A DNA stretch of 64,000 nucleotides from a virus, in IMG/VR virus record IMGVR_UViG_3300031857_000047, positions 46,956-110,955 of that record; one strand, written 5' to 3'. The notes beneath the pieces were generated by a model. It saw nothing but the letters and a program-made list of their open reading frames with translations, was not told the DNA's origin and ran no database searches. Below, piece by piece: positions 49,910-59,706 of the stretch. The translations under genes were made by a program, and so were the position numbers. Every line of letters starts with the position of its first letter. Within the stretch, counting starts at the first letter, position 1.

Positions 49910-51684
49910 TCAACAATCTCCACATCTGTTGAATAACTAGTAAATCCGTTTTCTTTGATCACCTTAAGAACATGATTAACACGGCTGGTTAAATCGTCTC
50001 TATGTGAAATCAAGAACACATTTTTGTTGCGTTCACGAGTCATCTTCTTAAGAACAGCAATACTACTTTCAACACCACTTGCATCCATACCGCTGTCTAC
50101 TAGTTCGTCAATGAATAGTAGGTTAATAGCTTGATATAGGTTTTCCCATACATCGCGGAATGCCCATGACATCGATAATATCAATCGATTGCGTTCACCG
50201 CGTGACAGATTGTCAAAGTCTAAGTCTTGACCTAACTGGGTAATAATAACAGTAAGGTCGTTCTGAAATTCAACTGTATGTGGAAGTCCAATGCGATCGA
50301 GATAATAGGTCAATCTTTGATTCAAATAGGCTAAGTTTTGATCAATGATACGCTTGCGAATAAACGAATCTTTATTAGTCAACAGTTTATGTAAAAATTC
50401 TTGGTGTTCTTTAATCCTAACCAATGTGTTTACATTATCAAAATTAATTTCTTGTACCGCTGTGTTGCGTAATTCGTCAATCTGTTCAATGTAGGGATTA
50501 TTTTCAGCGACCTTTACTTCTAGATCACGTTCTAATCCGCTAAGAGTATTTTTATGATTTAGTGCTTGCTCTAAATTGTCGTAAATTACACTTGGACACG
50601 CACCTAGTTCACCAATTAAACTAATCGCCTCGTTGAGTTCGCTTAGTTCTTCGCTGTGAGTTTTTAAATGTCCTTGACTTTCTTCAACCTGTTTAACTTT
50701 GGCAGTCATCATCTCGTCGTGTTTGACATCGTGAATGTCTTGACCACAACTATGACATTTATGATCTGCTAGAGTTGTTAACTCTCGCTCTAACTTGTCT
50801 AGATTTTTTTGCTCTCGTTCTAGAGTACTAGTTTGTTTAGCAATCAAAGCAGTTAGACTATCTCGTTCTTTTTTGCTTTTTGTCCATTCAATTAACGATC
50901 GTTGATTGGCAATTTCTTCGTCGATGTTAATATCTAATAGTTTTTCTATTGCTTTGGTTAAATTGGCAAGAGCTGTTTCGTGTTGTTCTTCCCATAACCG
51001 TTGTTTGCGTTCTAACGATTCAATACTCTGTTGAATTCGATCATTAGACACTTTAATTGTTTCAATTTTTGTATTTTCTGTAGCAATAGAGTCTTTGCTA
51101 TTTTTAATTTGTTCTTTTAATGCTTCGGCTTTTTCACTTAATTGTGTAATACCTAACAACTGTTCGATAATAGCACGTTGGTCAGCTGCCTTCATTGACA
51201 AGAAAGGTTCAGTGTAGGTATTCAAAGCCACAAGATGTTTAAACATATCGTGAGTCATACCAAAAACTTCTTCAATAGCCTTTTGTGTTTCTCTACTATC
51301 GCCTTGAGCTTCATCAGTTTCTAATGAAGATTGTTCGTGTCCGTTAACACTAAACTTTAGGACATTAGGTTTACGACCTCTCTCAATGTGATAATCAACA
51401 CCGTCTTTTTCAAAACTAACTGTACATAACATACCCTTGTTGTTAATTTTGTTAACAAGGTTATCTTTTTTAATATTAGTTAGAGCATTGCCGTAGATAG
51501 CATAGCTGAGACCATTGATGATTGTAGTTTTACCAGTACCATTACGAGCACCGCTGTCGTCGCCACCTAGATCTAGATTTTCACCTAGTACAAGGGTTAA
51601 CTGGCCTTTGTCAAATGTAATAGCCTGCGTTTGAGCTCCAACGCTCATAAAATTTCTAACGGTTAAATCTTTAATCTTTATCAT
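49906..51684 (-). CDS. 46: Recombination endonuclease subunit gp46 (Rad50/SbcC-like)
   Basis: 592 aa (T4: 560). Walker A GARNGTGKTTIINGL (45-59), two long coiled-coil arms with a zinc-hook HKCHSCGQDI (about 307-316), signature LSRGERNRLILSMSWAF (about 489-505) and Walker B LLFIDELVDSGMD (about 515-527). With gp47 it forms the nuclease that resects DNA ends, needed for recombination-dependent replication and host DNA degradation. The ATG overlaps the gp47 TGA (ATGA), giving coupled synthesis of the two subunits. Confidence 0.97.
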   Translation of the reverse strand: MIKIKDLTVRNFMSVGAQTQAITFDKGQLTLVLGENLDLGGDDSGARNGTGKTTIINGLSYAIYGNALTNIKKDNLVNKINNKGMLCTVSFEKDGVDYHIERGRKPNVLKFSVNGHEQSSLETDEAQGDSRETQKAIEEVFGMTHDMFKHLVALNTYTEPFLSMKAADQRAIIEQLLGITQLSEKAEALKEQIKNSKDSIATENTKIETIKVSNDRIQQSIESLERKQRLWEEQHETALANLTKAIEKLLDINIDEEIANQRSLIEWTKSKKERDSLTALIAKQTSTLEREQKNLDKLERELTTLADHKCHSCGQDIHDVKHDEMMTAKVKQVEESQGHLKTHSEELSELNEAISLIGELGACPSVIYDNLEQALNHKNTLSGLERDLEVKVAENNPYIEQIDELRNTAVQEINFDNVNTLVRIKEHQEFLHKLLTNKDSFIRKRIIDQNLAYLNQRLTYYLDRIGLPHTVEFQNDLTVIITQLGQDLDFDNLSRGERNRLILSMSWAFRDVWENLYQAINLLFIDELVDSGMDASGVESSIAVLKKMTRERNKNVFLISHRDDLTSRVNHVLKVIKENGFTSYSTDVEIVD

Positions 51685-52691
51685 AGGTTATTATAAATGT
51701 CTAATAGAAGAGCTTTGTCAAATGCATCGCTGTCGATGGCATTGATTTGATTCATAACAATAGTGTCAACACTTTCAAAATTGATATCAATTGGAGTAGA
51801 TTGTGCATCTACTTCTACCTTTTCTGGTATTAACATAAGTTCTCGAAGATTGTATTGAGGAACAAATGTTTCTTTAATAAAATTAGCTTCTTCAAAACTA
51901 ATTGGCAAATCGATTGTGACGCGGCAATGCATTTTTTCTTTCAGCAGGTCGTCGGGTTTGTCAATGATCTGACTCAATTTAAATGTTCTGTATACAGGTT
52001 GCCCTGGCCATGTTTTAAACTCCGGCGTACCTCCCCACTCTAACATCATCATACCTCGATCATCATCGCCTGCATCTGCATAATTGTGCGGAAACGCATT
52101 GCCAATATAATGTATGTTTCTATTGTGTTGACGCTTGTGAAAGTGACCAGTAAACACATATTCTTGGTTAACAAAATGGCTACTTTGTACTTGTCCGTGA
52201 TCCGGCATTTGCACCATAGCATTCATGTAAAAGCTGGGCAATTCTAAATGTCCAAACAAATACTTGCTTTTGATATTGGGAATGTTTTTCCACTCGTCAG
52301 CTACCAACCAAGGCATAATAGTGACATCGCCTTCTGTCAACGTTTCCTTAATAGGAACTACATTTGGAAACAGTCGCATAAATTCAACAGAGTTAATCTC
52401 ACGCTTGTCCTTGTAGAACAAGTCGTGATTGCCTAGAATAAAATAGACTTTTTCAAACGACTGACTTAGTTTTTCTAAGTTGGACACAGTATAGTTCATA
52501 GTACTAACATCGGTAGTACTACGATTATGATGCCAATCGCCTAGAAAGATTGCAGTTTCACAACCTTCTTTTTTAGCAGTCTCACAGAACCAAGAAACAA
52601 AATCTTCACAATCTTGATTATGTGTACGACTACCAGACTTTAGACCAAAATGAATATCGGTAAAACAGGCTACTTTTTTAAATAGTGACAT
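51681..52691 (-). CDS. 47: Recombination endonuclease subunit gp47 (Mre11/SbcD-like)
   Basis: 336 aa (T4: 339). Calcineurin-type metallophosphoesterase motifs in order: FTDIHFG (10-16), GDWHHN (51-56), GNHD (87-90) and, further on, FGHLE and TGHFHKRQH. All metal ligands are present. It is the nuclease partner of gp46. The start has AAGGAG eight bases upstream. The gene follows gp55 with a 40-bp gap, as in other T4-type phages that place sigma factor and nuclease genes together. Confidence 0.97.
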   Translation of the reverse strand: MSLFKKVACFTDIHFGLKSGSRTHNQDCEDFVSWFCETAKKEGCETAIFLGDWHHNRSTTDVSTMNYTVSNLEKLSQSFEKVYFILGNHDLFYKDKREINSVEFMRLFPNVVPIKETLTEGDVTIMPWLVADEWKNIPNIKSKYLFGHLELPSFYMNAMVQMPDHGQVQSSHFVNQEYVFTGHFHKRQHNRNIHYIGNAFPHNYADAGDDDRGMMMLEWGGTPEFKTWPGQPVYRTFKLSQIIDKPDDLLKEKMHCRVTIDLPISFEEANFIKETFVPQYNLRELMLIPEKVEVDAQSTPIDINFESVDTIVMNQINAIDSDAFDKALLLDIYNNL

Positions 52692-52731
52692 AGGATCTCC
52701 TTAGTTATTATAACAGGTAAACAAGGTGAGA

Positions 52732-53598
52732 TCAATCCCAATCACCGCCGTCCACCGGAGTAGTACTAACCGGACCATAACTAGCCCCACCTTTGCCCGC
52801 AGCGTTCTGTCTAGTCCAACTTGGATTCATTCCGTTTATTTCTAAAATGTCATCTCGAATATTTTGATTGCGTTTTTCAATATTGATAATTCTAACAAAA
52901 CTGTTAGTCACTGCGGCAGTATAATAGGCAAACGGATTATCTGATTTCGATTCGTCAAACTGTAGACCAATTTGTGTCAACTGGAGAATAGCCTGCCCAC
53001 GCATTTCATCATTGTAAGTATACCCGCGAACGTTTCCTCTTGTGGCATATCGCTCGCAGAGTTTTAAAAACATACGAGCTAGATTGTTAGTCATCTGACC
53101 ATGTTCTTTGTTAAATGAGCCAGTGTCTAAATCTCCCTTCCAATGACTTTTACCTACACATATAAGATTGTTATTGTCATCAAACTTCCAATGTTGGAAC
53201 GGAGGAAAGTTCACCTTGTCGTGACTGTCTGCGGTATTTTTCAAAGTCTTTTTGCGACCAGGAGCCAACGGTATGTGATCAAAGGTCATAACCCTAAAAA
53301 CAACGTCAGTTTTTTTAATAGTTTTGTAGTCAACTTCAAATTCTTTAGCTGGAATTTTCTTTCCGCCTGACTGTGCAATTTCGTGATTTTTTTTACCTAT
53401 TTTTATTGCTCTGCTACGTTTAGCATCGGCAATTGACCTAATATTAATTTTAGATAAATTTGAAATTATTAGATCATAATCTCCATATGCAGGATCAGTA
53501 TAGGAACAATAGGTGTTTTTACTTAGATGAATTTCTTTTAGTAAATCCTTATTAGTAAGATACTTGATCTTGGGAGGTTGAGTGGGCATTATTGTCAT
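52732..53598 (-). CDS. 55: Late transcription sigma factor gp55
   Basis: 288 aa, longer than T4 gp55 (185) mainly at the N-terminus. The diagnostic helical region, about 195-250, reads YNDEMRGQAILQLTQIGLQF then NPFAYYTAAVTNSFVRIINI and EKRNQNIRDDILE, equivalent to sigma region 2 of gp55. It directs host RNA polymerase to the late -10-type element TATAAATA. Candidate sites of this sort occur at several gene starts in the window. The start used is ATG 53598; an in-frame ATG at 53589 is equally possible. Confidence 0.93.
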   Translation of the reverse strand: MTIMPTQPPKIKYLTNKDLLKEIHLSKNTYCSYTDPAYGDYDLIISNLSKINIRSIADAKRSRAIKIGKKNHEIAQSGGKKIPAKEFEVDYKTIKKTDVVFRVMTFDHIPLAPGRKKTLKNTADSHDKVNFPPFQHWKFDDNNNLICVGKSHWKGDLDTGSFNKEHGQMTNNLARMFLKLCERYATRGNVRGYTYNDEMRGQAILQLTQIGLQFDESKSDNPFAYYTAAVTNSFVRIINIEKRNQNIRDDILEINGMNPSWTRQNAAGKGGASYGPVSTTPVDGGDWD

Positions 53599-53645
53599 TG
53601 TTATAGAATTCTCCAGTAGTTAATATAATAGCATATTTTGTCAAG

Positions 53646-53653
53646 AATAAATA
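53646..53653 (+). promoter_or_regulatory. Late-promoter-like octamer AATAAATA for the baseplate operon
   Basis: Plus-strand AATAAATA, seven of eight consensus bases, 27 bp upstream of the gp48 ATG, with AAGGA between. It lies in the 81-bp gap divergent from gp55 and is the only evident promoter for the baseplate genes that follow. Confidence 0.55.
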
Positions 53654-53679
53654 GAGTATACAAGGAATAATCATTCAAA

Positions 53680-54834
53680 ATGTCACTATCTATTAACCCT
53701 TTGGCAAAATTAGTTTCCAGCGTGTCGTCTCAAGTTAGTGCAGCAGCAGATGCTGCCAGCGGCGCACTAAAAAGTGATAATTTTGCTGCTTTAAAATCTA
53801 ACCTAGACTCAACTGTTGGTCGTTTAAGCGGCGAAATTGGCAGCGGTTTAAACGGCATGACAGCGTCGGCTAATACTTTTTTGAATGACGCTAAAGGAGC
53901 ATTAGGACAAGCTACCGGCGCACTTGGCGGTATTACAGGTGCCTTAGGTGGAGTTAGCAGCACTATACAAAGTCTAGCGTCAAACGCTACCGGAGCATTA
54001 GGTGGTATTGCAGGCCAGTTAGGTGGCGCAGCAGGATCAATAAGTAATGCTGGCGCAGCAATTGGTGCAAGTTTGAACAAGTTAGGATTATCCAGTGGTG
54101 GCCTTGGCGGCATTGCTTCACTAGCTACTTCAGTTTCGTCAGCAGCTGGCATGGTTAATAATTTATTAAGTATGGCAAGAGGAAAAAATCTGCCTAGCGG
54201 TGCAGAATTATTTAGTCAGGAAGGGGCCTTTGTAAAATTAGAAACTGGTTCAGCAGAAGACTGGCGTGTAAAATTAAATGCAAATTTTGGTCTGTTTGGT
54301 AGTGCATTCAGTCGACTTTCTGCTACAGGCGGTTTTGTTTGGCCCTATCTTCCGTCAATTACTGTATCCTCAAAAGCCAACTATACTCAAATAGATCCAA
54401 CGCATAACCTACAACCGTTCTATGCTTACAAAAACAGTCAAATAGATGATATCACTATCTCCGGAGAGTTTTCTGTTGAAAGTGAATTAGATGCTGGTTA
54501 TTGGATTGAAGGCACTACTTTTTTAAAAACAGCCACTAGGATGTTTTATGGTACAGGGCCTAATCAAGGAAACCCTCCAATAATTTGTAATCTATCAGGG
54601 TATGGTGCTAGGGTGTTTTCTGGTGTACCGGTTATAGTAAAAAGTTTTACAGTAGATTTTAAAGATGATGTATCTTATATAAAATACACTAAAGGTGGCG
54701 CACCTACATGGGTGCCTGCAATGAGCACAATATCTGTGACAGTTTCTCCAATCTATAATCGAACACGATTGAGACAATTTAATCTTACACAATATGCCAA
54801 CGGAAATATTGTAGCAGGTCAAGGATTCATCTAA
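53680..54834 (+). CDS. 48: Baseplate tail-tube junction protein gp48
   Basis: 384 aa (T4: 364). The N-terminal 170 residues are a low-complexity Gly/Ser/Ala region (GALGGITGALGGVSSTIQSL type). The folded part starts around 190 and contains FVWPYLPSITVSSKANYTQI, DPTHNLQPFYAYKNSQIDDI, SGEFSVESELDAGYWIEGTT and FLKTATRMFYG, recognisable as gp48. It sits on the central hub and starts polymerisation of the tail tube. First gene of the plus-strand operon, with gp53 starting one base after its stop. Confidence 0.88.
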   Translation: MSLSINPLAKLVSSVSSQVSAAADAASGALKSDNFAALKSNLDSTVGRLSGEIGSGLNGMTASANTFLNDAKGALGQATGALGGITGALGGVSSTIQSLASNATGALGGIAGQLGGAAGSISNAGAAIGASLNKLGLSSGGLGGIASLATSVSSAAGMVNNLLSMARGKNLPSGAELFSQEGAFVKLETGSAEDWRVKLNANFGLFGSAFSRLSATGGFVWPYLPSITVSSKANYTQIDPTHNLQPFYAYKNSQIDDITISGEFSVESELDAGYWIEGTTFLKTATRMFYGTGPNQGNPPIICNLSGYGARVFSGVPVIVKSFTVDFKDDVSYIKYTKGGAPTWVPAMSTISVTVSPIYNRTRLRQFNLTQYANGNIVAGQGFI

Positions 54835-54835
54835 T

Positions 54836-55135
54836 ATGGCCAAATATCAAAAAGTATCTCCCTATTATAATACTCCACAGAACAATTTGTATCTAGACCT
54901 GTTGGCTATTCGACCCGTGCCTGCTGAAGCAGACGACTATCAATATACCATTGAAAATCAATACAAACATAGACCTGATTTATTAGCGTTTGATCTATAC
55001 GGCAATGCTCAACTTTGGTGGGTATTTGTACAACGTAATATGGAAACAATCAAAGATCCAATATATGATTTTGCTCCCGGAACAGTAATTTACTGTCCAA
55101 AGAAATCAAATATAGAAAGATTTATTGGAATTTAA
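54836..55135 (+). CDS. 53: Baseplate wedge protein gp53
   Basis: 99 aa, about half of T4 gp53 (196) but equal to the short versions of marine T4-type phages. YYNTPQNNLYLDLLAIRPVP, YKHRPDLLAFDLYGNAQLWW and VFVQRNMETIKDPIYDFAPG are conserved gp53 segments; the C-terminal part is a LysM-like fold. It connects wedges to one another around the hub. The next gene begins one base after its stop, consistent with a tightly coupled operon. Confidence 0.9.
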   Translation: MAKYQKVSPYYNTPQNNLYLDLLAIRPVPAEADDYQYTIENQYKHRPDLLAFDLYGNAQLWWVFVQRNMETIKDPIYDFAPGTVIYCPKKSNIERFIGI

Positions 55136-55136
55136 T

Positions 55137-57686
55137 ATGCCTGATTTTAGGAATATAGGACAGGCAATCGGTCAAGCTACTAGTGCAATATCTCAAATTG
55201 CATCAACATCTAATCTAGCCATTGGCACTGTTAAGAATATCACTAAGTCTATCAGCGACTCGGCAGCTACATTTAATGTGTCTAAAATTGCTGACGTAGT
55301 TTCTAATCCTGGATTAACTCCTTTATTAAAAGCATTTGGAGCAATTAAACCTCCAGCAGGCGGCCCGCCATATGATAATGTGCTAGAACAATTTGCATCG
55401 TATACTCCTCTATGGACTTTGTGCTGCTTAACACCAAATCAATTTAATGATCCTAGAACCTACAGGGGTTCTCCTGCCGCACTACAGAATATTGTAATTT
55501 CGTCTGGTGGACGACAGGATAAACAACGAGTAAACACAGCCTACGGAGCTCCGGAGTATTATATTGACAATGTCACAATGGCTACGTCTCTTGGCGGTAC
55601 TGCTAATGCTGGAAATACCAACGTCACTGGATTTAAGTTTGAAGTATTCGAACCTTATTCACTAGGTTTATTCCTACAAAGTCTACAAGCGGCAGCTATA
55701 AATGCAGGATACCCTACCTATCTAAATGATTGTCCATACCTTCTTAAACTTGAAATAAAGGGATCTAAAGATGACGGGTCTATGTATGCAGGAAAAGATG
55801 AATTAACAAAATATTTTACAATTAAGATTACTAAGATTGAATTTAAAGTTGACGAAGCAGGCAGCAGATACAACGTAGAAGCTTCTCCCATGCACCATAC
55901 TGGATTTAGTGATCTTGTTAATGTGTTTCCTAATGACATGAATGCTACAGGCATGACAGTTAGCGAGGTGTTGATTTCTGGACCTCAGAGTATATGCAGT
56001 GAACTTAATAAAATACAATTACAAAGAGTAGCAGATGGGCAGGCAATTTATCCAGACCTTTACGAGGTAGTATTTCCTTTTAACGAAAGTGATAAGGTTG
56101 GCTTAGATGGCGGAACTTCTACCGAAGTGTTAAAAGCCATGGCCGACCCTAAGGCTCAAAAAACTCAAAAGATTGACACTGCTAGACGAGAATCACAAGC
56201 CGAATCGTTTGGATTTGGAGCCATCGGAAAAGCCAGTATGGGATTTTCAGAAACATCTGGCGGTAATTATAATTTTAAATTGGCAGGGGATGTAGTTGAC
56301 GAGCAGGGAAATATAGTAAGAGACAACATGACTATTGATCCTAAACAGAGAGCTGTAAATTTTCCTCAAGGTACAAAAATTACAGAAGCCATTGTTCGAG
56401 TGCTACTTTCTTCGGAGTATTGTGTTAAAGCGGTTAAAGGAGAAAATATCAAAGACGGCGAAGTTGATTGGTTCAGAATTGATGTGCAAATTCAACTTTT
56501 AGATTTTGATTCTAAGCGTAATGTAAGAGCAAAAAAATACATCTATAGAGTTGTACCCTTCAAAGTCAGTGCAGCAGTGTTTTCAAATTCAACTAGTGCT
56601 ACTGCTGGTGAAGCAAAATTACAACAAATCATAGCTAAACGCTATGACTATTTGTATACAGGCCAGAACAACAATATTTTAAAATTTGATTTACAATTTA
56701 ATGGACAGTTTTTCACAGCTATTTCTCCAACACCTTTACAAAATAATGATAAAATTGCCAACAAGGATCAACAGAATACCAATGATGAAAAAACTTCTAA
56801 GGCAGAAATAAAAGAAGGCGATGCTCCTACTAGTGCGACTTCTGTAAATGGCTCAGCACCAGTGAAGCCGCATCCGTTGTTATCGTTTGCTTCAGCTACT
56901 GGAGAGAAGACAGTTGAGCAAATGGTAGCCGATAACTTTAACCAATCGTTTACTAGATCTATGGATATGATAGATGTAAAAATGGATATATTGGGTGATC
57001 TTTACTTTTTATCGGACAGCGGAATTAACTCGAATTATCTTGCAGAATATGGACCTAACAGTCAAATAAAAGCAGACGGTGCAATGAATTGGGAAGGCAG
57101 TGAAATTTTTATCTATATTACATGGCGTAATCCAGTTGAGCCCAACTTAGGAACTACCGGAAAAGGCGGCCTATACAATTTTCCCAACAGCGGCAAACCT
57201 ACACCGTTTAGTGGTATCTATAAAGTGAAATCCGTAGAGAATAAATTCTCAGGAGGGGTATTTACACAAACATTAGACTTAGCCCGTCAACCTTTTCAGT
57301 CTATTGATTATGAAGGTCAAGTTAAGATTGCTGGAGAAAACAGTGTTATGTACGATACAACAAAAGAAGAGAAACCTAAAACTAGTGTGTTTGATAATGC
57401 AGCTGATCAAGAAGATGCAGACCTAGGAGCAGCTATGAGAGCAAATGCCGCCGGCGGTAATTCAACAAGTGCAGCAACAGGTGTAGGCATTCCCGGAGAA
57501 GAAGCTGCCGCTGCCGGAACAGGAAGAACTATTAACATTGACCTTAGAGCCGAGCAACAAGAAGCTAGAGTATCAGCTTATCTACAGGCACGTGCCTCTG
57601 GTCAAAGCGAAGAACAAGCACAAAACATATCAGCAACTGTTGGTAATAATGTAGGTGCGGCAGCATTAGCCCGCATTAAAATATAA
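55137..57686 (+). CDS. Large baseplate hub-like structural protein
   Basis: 849 aa starting at ATG 55137; a TTG four codons earlier overlaps gp53 and is less likely. The N-terminus is Ser/Ala/Ile-rich helical (AIGQATSAISQIASTSNLAI). Then YDNVLEQFASYTPLWTLCCL, TGFKFEVFEPYSLGLFLQSL and CPYLLKLEIKG follow, seen in large baseplate proteins of T4-type cyanophages located between gp53 and gp5. The segment YFTIKITKIEFKVDEAGSRY resembles the beta-domains of gp27-type hubs, but this is weak. A low-complexity region (about 560-590) and an Ala-rich tail are present. A role in linking hub and wedges is inferred from position. Confidence 0.75.
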   Translation: MPDFRNIGQAIGQATSAISQIASTSNLAIGTVKNITKSISDSAATFNVSKIADVVSNPGLTPLLKAFGAIKPPAGGPPYDNVLEQFASYTPLWTLCCLTPNQFNDPRTYRGSPAALQNIVISSGGRQDKQRVNTAYGAPEYYIDNVTMATSLGGTANAGNTNVTGFKFEVFEPYSLGLFLQSLQAAAINAGYPTYLNDCPYLLKLEIKGSKDDGSMYAGKDELTKYFTIKITKIEFKVDEAGSRYNVEASPMHHTGFSDLVNVFPNDMNATGMTVSEVLISGPQSICSELNKIQLQRVADGQAIYPDLYEVVFPFNESDKVGLDGGTSTEVLKAMADPKAQKTQKIDTARRESQAESFGFGAIGKASMGFSETSGGNYNFKLAGDVVDEQGNIVRDNMTIDPKQRAVNFPQGTKITEAIVRVLLSSEYCVKAVKGENIKDGEVDWFRIDVQIQLLDFDSKRNVRAKKYIYRVVPFKVSAAVFSNSTSATAGEAKLQQIIAKRYDYLYTGQNNNILKFDLQFNGQFFTAISPTPLQNNDKIANKDQQNTNDEKTSKAEIKEGDAPTSATSVNGSAPVKPHPLLSFASATGEKTVEQMVADNFNQSFTRSMDMIDVKMDILGDLYFLSDSGINSNYLAEYGPNSQIKADGAMNWEGSEIFIYITWRNPVEPNLGTTGKGGLYNFPNSGKPTPFSGIYKVKSVENKFSGGVFTQTLDLARQPFQSIDYEGQVKIAGENSVMYDTTKEEKPKTSVFDNAADQEDADLGAAMRANAAGGNSTSAATGVGIPGEEAAAAGTGRTINIDLRAEQQEARVSAYLQARASGQSEEQAQNISATVGNNVGAAALARIKI

Positions 57687-57724
57687 TGACAAACATAAAA
57701 ACAAGTAGTTAACAAGGACATAAC

Positions 57725-59224
57725 ATGGCACAAGAAAAACGTTCACCAGAAAGGCCAGGAGGCAAAAAATTACCTGTTGGCATTTTGTTGGCTAAAGTTG
57801 TAAGCTACTTAGATCCATCGTTCATGTGCGGATTAGAAGTTACCTTGCTTAGAGAAAACGGAAATGACATTGGAGACACTGGACAATCATATCCGGTAAA
57901 GTACGCTAGCCCTTTTTATGGTATTACTGCCTATGAAAACATGGGTCTTAATTTAACTGATTTTCACGATACTCAACAGGCCTATGGCATGTGGTTTCCT
58001 ACAGTGGAAATAGGAACTACAGTTTTAGTGGCTTTTATCAATGGTGAAGTATCAGAAGGATACTTTATAGGATGTATTCCTAGTAGATTTATGAATCAAA
58101 TGATGCCGGCAATTAGCGGAGCATCTGAGTTTGCAGCAACGCCTGAACAAAAAAAGAAATACGATACAACACAACCGTTACCTGTAGCGGAAATGAACAG
58201 GAAAGCAAACACGCTTGAAAAAGGCACCAATACTGAAAAAATTAAAAAAGCCATACATCCTATTGCTGATAGATTTCTTAAACAGGGCCTCTTAGAAGAT
58301 GATGTCCGCGGAGTTACTACTTCTAGTAGTAGACGTATGATTCCTAATTCAGTGTTTGGTATCAGCACCCCCGGACCGTTTGACCGCAGCACAAATGCTA
58401 AGAAACAATTTATTGGTAGCTCTCAAAGCAAAAGTCCTGTGCAATTACCTGCAAGTAGACTAGGTGGGACTACCCTAGTAATGGATGACGGCGACGATCG
58501 ATATATTAGAAAAACGCCTGCAGGCGAAGGCCCTGTGTCATATGCTGATGTTAGCAAGAAAGAAAAAGGCAACGTCGATATTCCTTACAACGAATATGTT
58601 AGAATACGAACACGTACTGGACATCAACTGTTGATGCACAATAGTGAAGATTTGATCTACATTGGAAATTCTAAAGGTACTACATGGATAGAATTAACCA
58701 GCAACGGTAAAATTGACATCTATGCCGAAGACAGCATCTCCATCCATACTGAAAACGATTTAAATTTTAGAGCCGACAGAGACATTAATTTTGAAGCAGG
58801 TAGAAATGTTAACATAAAAGCTGCCGGTGGAAAAATGCAATTAGAATCAGTTGGAAGCGTGAATATAATTGCTGCCGCTGACGGTAAAATTACTGTAGGA
58901 GCTGGATTTGATCTAGTGTCCGGATCGGGTACCAAGTTATCTTCAGGCGGAGCAACTAACATTAAATCATCAGGTACCAATATTGACGGCGGTAATATTA
59001 ATTTAAATTCCGGACTAGCAGTAGCAGCAGCACCTGCCTCGCCACTGAAAACACACGTTAATCCTAAAACTAGTTCTAGCGGACAGTGGGGCAATAAAAA
59101 ACGATATCAAACAGGAACTGCAACAAGTATAATGAAACGGATACCAATGCACGAACCGTGGACATTGCATGAAAACCAAGCTCCAAAACAATTAACGCCA
59201 ACCAACACTGATAGGGAAACATAA
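57725..59224 (+). CDS. 5: Central baseplate spike gp5, without lysozyme domain
   Basis: 499 aa. An N-terminal OB-fold, about 15-135 (LLAKVVSYLDPSFMCGLEVT, PTVEIGTTVLVAFINGEVSE), a linker of about 150 residues and a C-terminal beta-helix from about 330 (NGKIDIYAEDSISIHTENDL, INFEAGRNVNIKAAGGKMQL), the VgrG/gp5C needle. T4 gp5 has a lysozyme domain between these; here that space (about 150-290) has no E...D...T lysozyme signature and is too low in structure. The spike would punch mechanically through the outer membrane. A PAAR-like tip protein is not seen nearby. Start ATG with AAGGA upstream. Confidence 0.88.
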   Translation: MAQEKRSPERPGGKKLPVGILLAKVVSYLDPSFMCGLEVTLLRENGNDIGDTGQSYPVKYASPFYGITAYENMGLNLTDFHDTQQAYGMWFPTVEIGTTVLVAFINGEVSEGYFIGCIPSRFMNQMMPAISGASEFAATPEQKKKYDTTQPLPVAEMNRKANTLEKGTNTEKIKKAIHPIADRFLKQGLLEDDVRGVTTSSSRRMIPNSVFGISTPGPFDRSTNAKKQFIGSSQSKSPVQLPASRLGGTTLVMDDGDDRYIRKTPAGEGPVSYADVSKKEKGNVDIPYNEYVRIRTRTGHQLLMHNSEDLIYIGNSKGTTWIELTSNGKIDIYAEDSISIHTENDLNFRADRDINFEAGRNVNIKAAGGKMQLESVGSVNIIAAADGKITVGAGFDLVSGSGTKLSSGGATNIKSSGTNIDGGNINLNSGLAVAAAPASPLKTHVNPKTSSSGQWGNKKRYQTGTATSIMKRIPMHEPWTLHENQAPKQLTPTNTDRET

Positions 59225-59226
59225 AA

Positions 59227-59664
59227 ATGGCAAAAATATATAATAAAAAATCAGTAGCGTCGATGACTGCTAGTGCTGGAAACGCCAATACTTCTGCATT
59301 TACCTATAAAGGATTTAGTTCTCAAGAATCAAAATCATCTTTTAAACTCAACGATATTGCTTTAGTAAAACAGGACATTATCAATCATTTTTATATTCGT
59401 AAAGGTGAGAAATTAATGAATCCAGACTTTGGAACAGTTATTTGGGATTTGTTATTTGAACAATTCACAGAAGAAGTAAAAAAATTAATTACAGAAGATG
59501 TTGAACAAATTATTAACTACGATCCTAGGATTGCTATCAACGGAGTGTTAATTGACAGCACTGATATGGGAATTAGAATAGAAGCAGATATAACATATAT
59601 TCCTTTTAACATCAACGAACGCATGTCCTTTAACTTCGATAGAGAAAATAAACTTATAAACTGA
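59227..59664 (+). CDS. 25: Baseplate wedge protein gp25
   Basis: 145 aa (T4: 132). The conserved core EKLMNPDFGTVIWDLLFE (61-78) is the gp25/T6SS TssE signature that anchors the sheath initiator to wedge gp6. ITEDVEQIINYDPRIAINGV and GIRIEADITYIPFNI follow. The first 35 residues are a Ser/Thr/Ala-rich extension. It is two bases from the gp5 stop and 42 bp from gp6, the usual 5-25-6 order. Confidence 0.95.
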   Translation: MAKIYNKKSVASMTASAGNANTSAFTYKGFSSQESKSSFKLNDIALVKQDIINHFYIRKGEKLMNPDFGTVIWDLLFEQFTEEVKKLITEDVEQIINYDPRIAINGVLIDSTDMGIRIEADITYIPFNINERMSFNFDRENKLIN

Positions 59665-59679
59665 CCACTTTATTTTTTA

Positions 59680-59687
59680 GTTAAATA
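59680..59687 (+). promoter_or_regulatory. Late-promoter-like octamer GTTAAATA before gp6
   Basis: Plus-strand GTTAAATA, 19 bp upstream of the gp6 ATG and followed by AGGATAG. The same octamer lies ahead of the prohead core gene. It could give extra gp6 mRNA, but the match is partial. Confidence 0.3.
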
Positions 59688-59706
59688 CACGATAGGATAG
59701 AAAAAT

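Noticed and set aside
55125-55136. TTG start at 55125 for the hub-like protein
   Set aside because: ATG at 55137 directly follows the gp53 stop, like the other junctions of the operon.
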